DNA of 34,755 nt from Caldithrix abyssi DSM 13497. Its GTDB lineage: Bacteria > Electryoneota > AABM5-125-24 > Hatepunaeales > Hatepunaeaceae. The DNA lies in NCBI GenBank assembly GCA_945865405.1, contig CAMBDS010000027.1:1-34755 (forward strand), written 5' to 3'. The stretch's first letter is position 1, and each line of letters opens with the position of its first letter. A model generated the notes under the pieces. That model had not been told where the DNA came from. It searched no databases and saw only the letters and a list, made by a program, of their open reading frames with translations. Shown piece after piece: positions 26,001 through 32,560 of this stretch. The position numbers and the translations under genes were made by a program.

Positions 26001-28211
26001 AGACTCGCCGTGCTGTGGAGCATCCCTAATCACAATCGCTCGATCTCCCACCGTTGCCCAATCCGTGTACGATTCGAAAGTTACTACCAGGCTGTCGTCC
26101 AGATCTTCCGTGCCAAAATTCTTGATAACCAATGCTAAAGTCACCTCTTCGCCGGGATTTGCAACCCCATCTTCATTATCATCGTGTTGGATTTCCCACG
26201 TCTCGGCCCCAAAGAACTGTTCTTCCTGCCCGATAGAAATTGTACCAAGGTAAGGTTTCATATTGTGGCGGGTAGCTGTAATAAGAAGATTGCCAGCACT
26301 TAGTGCATCTGAAGCAATAGCGAAGTCAGCGATTCCGCTCTCATTGGTATGGGAGACCACTTGAAAGTCATCATTGGCTTTATACAAGCAGACTTGTGCG
26401 TCAGCTATGCTTAAGTCACCACCGTCATCTGTCAAGCGAACAGTCAATCGTGTCGTTCCCAGTGGAACATTTTCTTCGTGTTCACAATTGACTATCTGCG
26501 GTATATCCGTGAACATCTCAGTTGCCGGATCACCCATAAGGTTAGCCCAGTACGAGAAGTTATCTACGTTCTGGTCTTCAAAACCCGCATACTGTCGAAA
26601 AGTGTTGTAACGTCCATAATTACAGGCAGATCCAATATTGTAAAGCCCCAGTTTCAAAAGTCCGTGCCAGATCCCGGTAAAGACGGCATTGTTGTAAGGT
26701 ACTTTGGTATTTGCAGTTGCAAAACCTATCGAACCTATCGCGCCACCTGGGGAGCGGAAGAAAGCCTCAGTCTGGCATTCAGTCCCAATGTATTGGCCAG
26801 ATTGACATGTCATCGTCGTTGCAAAGGGGTAGCGGCGTGTTGCTTGAAATCCCATTATTTGCTGGGGACTCAACTGTTCCATTCCTATCCAGCCCCGGTA
26901 AGTCGCATAGCTAATTCCACGTGCAAATTCAGAGGCGAAAAAATTTGGTACTGACAGACCTTGAAAAGGGGCATTAAAATACCATTCATGAACGTTTTGC
27001 CAGCCGCGATCCATCGTCTGTCTGCGAACCCACTTATTGACAAGGATTGTCGAGAGACCAGATATGGAATTACCAGCACAGACCGCGCCCTGCCGATACC
27101 AATCGGTGTTATCCATAAATGGGTTTGATTCGTAGTTGACAATTTTGGCGACGACCCGATCGAGTTCCTGAATATTGAGACATGAAATTCTGCCGTAATC
27201 AGCATCGGCGAGAATGTCATTGCCTTCAAGTCGAGCGTAATGGAGGTCTGTTTGGTCATTGGCAAAAGCAGGAATTCCACTCCCGCCCCAATCTGGGTCA
27301 CCGACCAGAGCGATCATTTCCGGCGGAACATCCCATTCATCGTAAGCTCTCTGGATCAGAGCTTTTATATCATTTGCCTGTGCATTCACTTGGACTGCCA
27401 TCGTTTCCACCTGCCAGCCCTGCCGCTTACGCCACGTTATCAATGGAGCGAGTGAATTTGCAATTCCATTGGCATTGTAATAAACAAGAAGGTAAGCACC
27501 GCGCTGGTGATCATCACGGGAGAGAGAAGGCGGATTGATAACCAATGATTCAAGGACTCTATCAATGGTAGATGAAGGTCTCGGTCGGGCAGGATTGGTT
27601 ATCTCGTTGGTTCCCTGCCCAGAGTAATTCAGCTCAAAATCGACGTTTGTATTGTACTTGATTTCGCCGGTCTGAGGATTGATTTGCATTGGATAGACGA
27701 TAACAGAAACCATCCGGTGACCCCGTAGAATCGCCGGTTCACCGACCTCTATCGGGTTTGGTGGCCAGAATCCGTCAGTATTCAGGTAATCTAAGGAGGG
27801 GCTACCCGAAAAATCTAAATCAACAGTTCCATCAAGAACAGGCACTATAAACGGAGCATATCCGGTCTCGGTGAAGCTTTCGATACTATTGATCGTTGTC
27901 TGAATGCCACCGGTGGGGGGGACGAGAATAAGGCGGGAGATCATCGGCAGTTCGGGCCAGCCCGGGCGGGTTGTCATCGGCTCGAGTTCAAGTCCAAATC
28001 TATTGACTAATTCACCTTCGGATGTTGATCCTTCGATTCGTCCCACACTCGGGACTCTGATGTTCAGGTGAGTGGCGGAAAAGTCATTTCGGGGTATTTC
28101 TACTATGGCGAGGGGAAGGGTTGACCCCTCGAGCTCATTGGCTGCAACGGAGGATCGACAAAGTCCAATTAGAAGAACTGAGGTGAGGAAAATCTTTGAT
28201 AACAAACTCAT
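23079..28211 (-). CDS. C25 (gingipain-like) secreted protein with C-terminal sorting domain; catalytic His apparently missing
   Basis: 1,710 residues from the ATG at 28211, which has GGAGGG 4 nt upstream. A signal peptide (MSLLSKIFLTSVLLIGLCRSSVAA) is followed by a propeptide-like region and a C25 fold: ALVGDPDWGG, ADADYGRI, then TCQSGQYIG with the predicted nucleophile Cys469, and the SPGGAIGSIGFAT strand. Where gingipains have NYTGHG, this protein has ATYRGWIG (Trp441), so the usual His is absent. After the C25 region come a CARDB-like segment opening with DDNEDGVANPGEE, a beta-rich domain with NGWFAFGNW, a carboxypeptidase-regulatory-like domain, a beta-propeller-like stretch and a PNPFN sorting domain ending in ATRKMIITK. 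It should be exported by the Sec and type IX-like routes. Whether it is an active protease is doubtful. Confidence 0.9.
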   Translation of the reverse strand: MSLLSKIFLTSVLLIGLCRSSVAANELEGSTLPLAIVEIPRNDFSATHLNIRVPSVGRIEGSTSEGELVNRFGLELEPMTTRPGWPELPMISRLILVPPTGGIQTTINSIESFTETGYAPFIVPVLDGTVDLDFSGSPSLDYLNTDGFWPPNPIEVGEPAILRGHRMVSVIVYPMQINPQTGEIKYNTNVDFELNYSGQGTNEITNPARPRPSSTIDRVLESLVINPPSLSRDDHQRGAYLLVYYNANGIANSLAPLITWRKRQGWQVETMAVQVNAQANDIKALIQRAYDEWDVPPEMIALVGDPDWGGSGIPAFANDQTDLHYARLEGNDILADADYGRISCLNIQELDRVVAKIVNYESNPFMDNTDWYRQGAVCAGNSISGLSTILVNKWVRRQTMDRGWQNVHEWYFNAPFQGLSVPNFFASEFARGISYATYRGWIGMEQLSPQQIMGFQATRRYPFATTMTCQSGQYIGTECQTEAFFRSPGGAIGSIGFATANTKVPYNNAVFTGIWHGLLKLGLYNIGSACNYGRYNTFRQYAGFEDQNVDNFSYWANLMGDPATEMFTDIPQIVNCEHEENVPLGTTRLTVRLTDDGGDLSIADAQVCLYKANDDFQVVSHTNESGIADFAIASDALSAGNLLITATRHNMKPYLGTISIGQEEQFFGAETWEIQHDDNEDGVANPGEEVTLALVIKNFGTEDLDDSLVVTFESYTDWATVGDRAIVIRDAPQHGESVGMELNVELDRAVPDRTPIPIGVFVTNGQTTWRSMAAIQAASPNLEVVTAIIANDRVDPGAHADIDFDLSNVGSADIGHFSAQLWSETPEVIVTNEGGSYPAIRAGRSARTQGDRFRIRAHPLAIPGMKAKLKLAIETNSGFRDTTTYMVNVGVQRVNAPFGPDKYGYICFDSGDEDWEMAPEYEWVEIDPNVQNNHFDGTLLNLQDQAEDADQSQVINLPFEFQYYGEPFNRGTVCTNGWFAFGNWGELSDFRNRRINSGEGPDGQLCVLWDDLRTGRILTYYDEANGRFIVEWNGMTSQGDGSSQTFELVLYDPDVSPTYSGDGMILFQYKDVNNSAGEGESHDTPYATVGINSPTDLDGLEYTYYNSYAMGAKRLEDRLAIKFTTGVQFISGVLAVQVSDANTGAAIENAQITTDRGFWGETDQEGIAYLDDILAGHYDRLTVSAQGFNDSSWFGDNEEGFNMAEAETLWFQLGLLHPEFTLEIERVDQMMLPDSSTGTSFSLLNTGNGPLNFTSRYSFNVGELLGSSGIDKKVELGRDDPDEQWDILLSWNASEPIENSRLQGLSFIGDHWVVVGGHIGNEDTLNYFYEFSRNGQFNGNRIPQTTTGAFGYRDLEFDSGLMFAAYFIDRTSIIVAIDPVSYQIVSQWKLPADFRNIRNLAIDPATGHFWVSSTTSGLYEMEIESDTTMVAIGEYPVKFPGSNEQIHGYGLSWFRDDPDGYQIYIISNHESGVDPNAEADSTHADVALFKMNPLTGEIRFVTDFGLEDAKLKGNTGMVITPKWNNLVWGLATILDSPEGDQVHVFELANNSSWISYEPHEDTLGSFESVQIEMSIESTDLDTGRYSVIIEFLHNADDGIARIPVTLDVVSVLENEAPNYPELPNRYFLGSNFPNPFNSVTMIDYALAENGNVKFELFDLQGRKIQSIVSGSQSAGQHRIAVDGSKLSTGLYFYRLEAGNFSATRKMIITK

Positions 28212-28215
28212 TACA

Positions 28216-28221
28216 CCCTCC
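28216..28221 (-). promoter_or_regulatory. Ribosome binding site setting the C25-like start
   Basis: Minus-strand GGAGGG lies 4 nt before ATG at 28211. That ATG begins directly with a signal peptide, whereas starting at 28250 would add 13 residues before it. Confidence 0.8.
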
Positions 28222-28514
28222 GGGATCGCTACGGTTAAATTTACTATCAATCAACTGAATCATTGACTTGATAATTATGAACTTGTGGAAAGTGGCAATA
28301 CCGGAAATGGATGCCACGTTTAAGTAACAAGGCTGTGCGAGTTGTTCGGGATATGTTGTCTGTTGATATTCTGGTGGCTTAACCAGATGCACGGTTTGCA
28401 TGGGGAAAAGCCACACAGAACACAAGTAAGTGTCAAACCGCAAAATTAGTGCCTTAATATCAGGCTTCGCGGCTGGCTTGGCAGATTGCAGGGGAGAGGT
28501 ACGAACAAACAAGT
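28222..28514. other. Intergenic leader between rho and the C25-like gene
   Basis: Together with the adjoining ribosome site this gives ~300 nt between two minus-strand genes. It contains a minus-strand TTGACA (28436-28431) but no convincing -10 at the usual distance, and a short hairpin TCTGGT/ACCAGA (28370-28387). No terminator with a U-tract follows rho. No gene recognised; a promoter for the C25-like gene probably lies here. Confidence 0.4.
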
Positions 28515-29987
28515 TTATTGATTCATAGTCCTGAAGAATTCTTCGTTGTTGCGAGTCGATCTGATCCGTTCGAGAATGAATTTCATCGAATCGATTGGGT
28601 TATAGTCGGCGAGAATGCTTCGTATCAGGTGGATTCTTGCCAGTGTGGGGTCAGGCAGCAAAAGCTCTTCCTTACGAGTTCCAGATCGGTTTGTATCGAT
28701 TGAGGGGAAGATTCTGAGGTCTGAGAGTCTTCGGTCAAGAACCAGCTCCATATTTCCGGTTCCCTTAAACTCTTCGAAAATCACTTCATCCATTCTGCTA
28801 CCAGTTTCTACAAGTGCCGTTGCGATAATTGTGAGGGATCCGCCTTCTTCGATGTTACGTGCAGCACCAAAAAATCGCTTAGGCTCATAAAGAGCAGAAG
28901 CATCGACACCACCGGATAGGATCCTACCCGAATGAGGCATCACGGTATTGTGGGCTCTGGCAAGTCGGGTTATAGAGTCGAGTAATATCACCACATCCTT
29001 GCCGTACTCCACCAACCGCTTGGCTTTTTCGATCACCATGTTAGAAACTTGAACGTGACGATCAGGCTTTTCGTCGAATGTAGAGCTGATTACTTCGCCT
29101 TTTACAGTCCGTTCCATATCGGTCACTTCCTCTGGTCGTTCGTCGATCAGAAGCACAATCAGGAAAACGTCAGGGTGATTTTCAGCGATAGCGTTGGCGA
29201 TTTTTTGCAGTAGGACGGTCTTACCGGTTCGCGGAGGTGCTACGATCAGGCCACGCTGGCCCATTCCTATCGGTGTGAAAATATCCATGATACGCATTGA
29301 GAGGTCGGGAGATACCTTGGACTCAAGGCGGAATTTGCGGGTAGGGAAGAGTGGCGTCAGGTTGTCGAAGAGAATCTTATCTCGCGCTTCGTCTGGATTC
29401 TCAAGATCAACCGCCTCAACCCGAAGCAGTGCGAAAAATCTCTCTGAGTCTTTCGGCGGACGGATCTGGCCGGAGACCATGTGTCCTTTGCGCAATCCGA
29501 ACCGTTTGATCTGCGATGGAGAAACATATACGTCATCGGGGCCGGGCAAAAAGTTCGATTTGGGAGACCTAAGGAACCCATAACCATCAGGGAGAATTTC
29601 CAAAACCCCCGATGCGAACGCATTGCCAGTGCTGTCTGACTGCTTTTCGAGGATCTTGAAAATCAGATCCTGCCGTGGTAACCCACCGTACTCTGCTATA
29701 TCGAGGCCCCTTGCGATCTCACTTAGCTCATGGATTTTCATCGTTTTGAGCTTGGTAAGATCAACTATCACCTGAGTCGATGACCTTCCAGCAATCAATT
29801 CTGGATCGATTAAGCTATCTTCTTGTATTGGAGGTGGCGGCGGTGCGGGATCCGGAGTAGAAGCGATGGGGCTATAAGCGGGTTCTATGGTTCGGACAAT
29901 TCGTCGAAGTTTCGGTTGAGCAACTCCATCAGTAGTAGAATGGAGAGGACTTACACCTGTGCGGAGAGGACTCTTGCGTTGAAGCAT
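28515..29987 (-). CDS. rho: Transcription termination factor Rho
   Basis: Hexameric RNA-dependent ATPase that ends transcription at rut-containing RNAs. Visible in 490 residues: a ~75-residue N-terminal extension with a Pro run (PAPPPPPI, 48-54), the Rho_N helical region ([13 protein letters not shown] from 83), the RNA-binding cold-shock-like domain with DGYGFLR (134-140), Walker A APPRTGKT (250-257), the catalytic-Glu motif ERPEEVTDM (283-291), Walker B VVILLDS with Asp337, and the Q/R-loop regions [19 protein letters not shown]. All core motifs are intact. No Shine-Dalgarno is seen before the ATG at 29987; initiation at Met83 would remove the extension but has no better site. A promoter candidate lies at 30162-30190. 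Confidence 0.97.
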   Translation of the reverse strand: MLQRKSPLRTGVSPLHSTTDGVAQPKLRRIVRTIEPAYSPIASTPDPAPPPPPIQEDSLIDPELIAGRSSTQVIVDLTKLKTMKIHELSEIARGLDIAEYGGLPRQDLIFKILEKQSDSTGNAFASGVLEILPDGYGFLRSPKSNFLPGPDDVYVSPSQIKRFGLRKGHMVSGQIRPPKDSERFFALLRVEAVDLENPDEARDKILFDNLTPLFPTRKFRLESKVSPDLSMRIMDIFTPIGMGQRGLIVAPPRTGKTVLLQKIANAIAENHPDVFLIVLLIDERPEEVTDMERTVKGEVISSTFDEKPDRHVQVSNMVIEKAKRLVEYGKDVVILLDSITRLARAHNTVMPHSGRILSGGVDASALYEPKRFFGAARNIEEGGSLTIIATALVETGSRMDEVIFEEFKGTGNMELVLDRRLSDLRIFPSIDTNRSGTRKEELLLPDPTLARIHLIRSILADYNPIDSMKFILERIRSTRNNEEFFRTMNQ

Positions 29988-30292
29988 TCAGATTAGTGTG
30001 TTAGGGGATTAATGATTGAAGGTCAGGGAAATGTGGTATCCGATAGGACAGGATCGCAAAGTGAACAAGTATCTAATTGCATCTGTAATATGGATCACAG
30101 GAAGTGTCGCGGGGGCGGTTAATCCATTCCCGCTGCGAAAGAAATCTACCATCCTCAGGCAAATGTATAACATTAAAAAGCAATTGTCAAGTATAATTTA
30201 GAAAATAGTCCGGCGCAATAATCGGATGCATCTGAAAAGCACCAATTTCGCTTTAGAATCGATTGCCTTCACCAAAGGAGACTGAGAAAAAA
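29988..30292. other. Intergenic region between the biotin carrier gene and rho
   Basis: 305 nt with no convincing gene on either strand. It holds the rho promoter candidate (30162-30190). The ~175-nt leader it would give rho is long enough for the autoregulation known for rho in other bacteria, but no attenuator structure could be made out. Confidence 0.5.
30162..30190 (-). promoter_or_regulatory. Candidate promoter for rho
   Basis: Minus-strand TTGACA (30190-30185) is followed after 17 nt by TACATT (30167-30162), or after 15 nt by TATACA (30169-30164). The -35 is perfect and the -10 only four of six, so this is plausible but not certain. Confidence 0.5.
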
Positions 30293-30808
30293 CTATGAAG
30301 GCGTAATTGTCAGTAAATGTTGACCCTTCTCCACTGATTGTCCGGAAGTAACACCAATTTCAGAAACAATCCCTCTTGTCGTTGACTTAATTTCGTTCTC
30401 CATCTTCATCGCCTCTATTATTATGACGCCGGTTCCTTTTTCAACTAACATCCCCTTTTCGATCTCGATTTTGATGATTAGTCCAGGCATCGGGGCTTTT
30501 ATTTTGGAAGCTCCGGTCTCCTTACCAGATGTACTTCGAGCAAGGACTTTCTTCTTCTCGCGAGTTTCATCGGTCACCGTCGCACGCAGATCCCGTTCGT
30601 TTGTGCGGACAACCCAACCATCGTCATCAGCAATAGCATCGACAGAGTAACATATTCCATTGAGAATCAGCGACGCCGGACTACCGACAGATCCGGGGCG
30701 GTAATCGAATTCAATTTCAACGTCATTGACTACAACTTTTCCCCCCTTAAGATCGGCCGGGAGTGAAATGGTGAATTTATTCTGAAGTATTTCGACGAAC
30801 TGGTTCAT
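30293..30808 (-). CDS. Biotin carboxyl carrier protein (biotinyl-domain protein of an acyl-CoA carboxylase or decarboxylase)
   Basis: 171 residues. The C-terminal half is a biotinyl domain: APMPGLIIKIEIEKG (105-119) and the biotin-attachment motif EAMKMENEI with Lys135, 36 residues from the end as usual. The N-terminal ~90 residues are a beta-rich, hydrophilic domain of the type seen in separate biotin subunits of propionyl/methylmalonyl-type carboxylases and sodium-pumping decarboxylases; the low Ala/Pro linker argues against the oxaloacetate decarboxylase gamma/alpha type. The partner carboxylase is not next to it. The start at 30808 has no clear Shine-Dalgarno. It carries activated CO2 between biotin carboxylase and carboxyltransferase subunits. 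Confidence 0.9.
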   Translation of the reverse strand: MNQFVEILQNKFTISLPADLKGGKVVVNDVEIEFDYRPGSVGSPASLILNGICYSVDAIADDDGWVVRTNERDLRATVTDETREKKKVLARSTSGKETGASKIKAPMPGLIIKIEIEKGMLVEKGTGVIIIEAMKMENEIKSTTRGIVSEIGVTSGQSVEKGQHLLTITPS

Positions 30809-31118
30809 TAAGCAGATAAAAATTAGGATAGATGAGATTTGTACGCCTAATTTACGTCGGAGATCGGTTTAGACAAAGCCCACCTGAATAATTCAGCTTG
30901 GAACGCTCGGATACATCACTTTTTTTCAATTACTGGCTCCAAGACTTGACAAGTGACTTCCGACACATTAACTTGGTTCTCGCCCTGCTTGAAACGGTCG
31001 CTACGTTTCTAAATAATTAAAATAATTTACCTTAAACTGTTTTTCGGGAACTTCAGCAAAGCTTAGGCAGTTGAAGTATTGAACTCCCGATAGACTAACC
31101 ACCAACAGGAATCAACTA
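30809..31118. other. Divergent intergenic region between the biotin carrier and M23 genes
   Basis: 310 nt, AT-rich, between genes transcribed away from each other, so it should hold promoters for both. On the + strand a perfect TTGACA (30946-30951) has only a weak -10 (TAACTT, 30969-30974) at 17-nt spacing. No gene or strong hairpin recognised. Confidence 0.45.
31107..31110 (+). promoter_or_regulatory. Ribosome binding site supporting a TTG start
   Basis: AGGA lies 8 nt before TTG at 31119. The next ATG (31146) has no better site and would cut off the basic residues ahead of the membrane helix. Confidence 0.6.
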
Positions 31119-32045
31119 TTGCCCAACCGTAACGGATTTCGCTTGATGTTGCTCGCAGACGGCTCTACGAAGTCGCGCACGCTGCGTCTGACTCGTCGGC
31201 TCGTCATCGCTGGTTGCATAGCGGTATTTGTACTCGGTACTTTGGTCACAATAGGTACAGGCAGAGTAATCGCCGGGTTCATGACCCGTCAGGCGATGGC
31301 TTCGGTTCTTGAGGAAAATCGGACACTTCAACGGCAAATCGGTGGTTTCACCGAAAAGTTCGAGCGTGTTCAGAGCGAGATGTCTGTTCTGGCAAAAAGC
31401 GACGACGTCTTACGTCTGCTCGCCGACATGCCTCCCCTTGACTCTGATGTTCGTGAGGTAGGTGTCGGTGGTGCGGTTGTACCAAATGCTGGTATTGGCT
31501 CCGTCAATCCCGAAGCAGAGTTGCTCACTGTCGATATTGATAAGTTAGAGCGTGAGATTCAGCTTCAAATGCTTAGCTATGCAGAGATCGAAGATCGCAT
31601 CAAGGATCGCAAGAGCCTTATCGATCATACACCCTCTATTCGCCCGATGGACAAAGGTTATTTTACTTCCAGTTTTGGCAACCGCAAAGACCCGATGAAT
31701 GGCAGAAAGACTTTCCATAATGGCCTTGATATATCCGTTGAGCGTGGGACTCCGGTTATGTCAACTGCAGAAGGAACCATCCTCTTTGCAAAGGCTACTC
31801 CCGGATTGGGTAAGCTGGTCGTGGTTGACCACGGTTACGGGTTCCGGACCGCTTATGGTCACCTTTCCAATATTAGCGTCAGTAAAGGTCAGACTGTAAA
31901 ACGCGGCCAACGCATTGGGCTTTCTGGTTCATCAGGCCGTTCGACCGGACCTCACCTTCATTACGAAGTTCACGTCAACGATAAGCCTGTCGATCCTCGT
32001 GACTTCTTCCTTGATGGTTCGGATGATTTGTTTTCAATTAAGTAA
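31119..32045 (+). CDS. Membrane-anchored M23 (LytM-type) peptidoglycan endopeptidase
   Basis: 308 residues. A short basic N-terminus is followed by one membrane helix (about 28-47), a coiled-coil-like region (about 57-95 and again 138-168) and a C-terminal M23 domain. Zinc ligands are all present: His200 and Asp204 in FHNGLDIS, and His281 in HLHYEVHV, with catalytic His279; the SSFGNRKDP opening and GHLSNISVSKGQTVKRGQ strand are typical. It is therefore likely an active wall hydrolase, held in the inner membrane with the domain in the periplasm, acting in division or envelope remodelling. It is a single-gene unit with its own terminator and a TTG start. Confidence 0.93.
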   Translation: MPNRNGFRLMLLADGSTKSRTLRLTRRLVIAGCIAVFVLGTLVTIGTGRVIAGFMTRQAMASVLEENRTLQRQIGGFTEKFERVQSEMSVLAKSDDVLRLLADMPPLDSDVREVGVGGAVVPNAGIGSVNPEAELLTVDIDKLEREIQLQMLSYAEIEDRIKDRKSLIDHTPSIRPMDKGYFTSSFGNRKDPMNGRKTFHNGLDISVERGTPVMSTAEGTILFAKATPGLGKLVVVDHGYGFRTAYGHLSNISVSKGQTVKRGQRIGLSGSSGRSTGPHLHYEVHVNDKPVDPRDFFLDGSDDLFSIK

Positions 32046-32080
32046 TCTCGTTCTAATGCCAAATGGCTTAATCTGATTTT

Positions 32081-32111
32081 AAAAAAAAGGTTCAATTTGA
32101 ACCCTTTTTTT
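32081..32111 (+). terminator. Intrinsic terminator after the M23 gene
   Basis: A run of As, GGTTCAA, then TTGAACC, one extra C and seven Ts. The hairpin starts about 35 nt after the stop codon. Confidence 0.8.
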
Positions 32112-32560
32112 ATTGTTGCAAAGTTAGTTAGTATAGACTCGTCAAAATTTGCACGATCCTTGATTTTGAAAGACATTTCTTGCACAGTTGTAAATTTCGT
32201 CCGAGAGTTGTGAAGATCGCTTTAATAGGTATTGTCTCGTACTCATAGGCTAAATTTCGGAACCATTACAGATCCGGTGTTAAAAATAGACTTATTTCAA
32301 TCAAAAAAATCAATGAACAAATCAGGCCTCGATACACAAAGAATCTTTTGACTTCAGCACGGTATTTGCACGCCGATTTATTATAATGGTTAACTGCCTA
32401 ATAGACTTGAAAGTCGTTCGTATTTTGTGACGTACGACCACATAATAAATTTAAAATTTGATAAATTACTTATCTATCAAATTTAATTCCGGTAAGATCA
32501 TCAAGTTTTGTACCCTCATAAGACTATCACACATTAACTTCCCTTTACGGGTAAGGTAAA
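32112..32560 (+). other. AT-rich leader of the second C25-like gene with two hairpins
   Basis: About 450 nt without a gene. Two hairpins lie close together: GTCGTTCGT/ACGTACGAC with one mismatch (32413-32421 and 32430-32438, 8-nt loop), and a perfect AAATTTGATA/TATCAAATTT (32454-32463 and 32475-32484, 11-nt loop). A TATAAT (32382-32387) has no recognisable -35 at the right distance. AAGG (32553-32556) precedes the ATG at 32561 by 4 nt. Confidence 0.5.

Noticed and set aside
28370-28436. Possible riboswitch (a GCAAACC stretch with a small hairpin on the minus strand)
   Set aside because: Only a fragment resembles the cyclic-di-GMP-I motif; the conserved second half and tetraloop receptor are not there.
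28135-28512. 125-codon minus-strand open frame between rho and the C25-like gene
   Set aside because: It overlaps the well-supported start and ribosome site of the C25-like gene and its translation shows no domain.
30016-30201. 61-codon plus-strand open frame in the rho upstream region
   Set aside because: No clear ribosome site, and it runs antisense through the candidate rho promoter.
32382-32387. TATAAT as the promoter of the second C25-like gene
   Set aside because: No -35-like hexamer at 15-19 nt; the nearest TTGACT is about 28 nt away.
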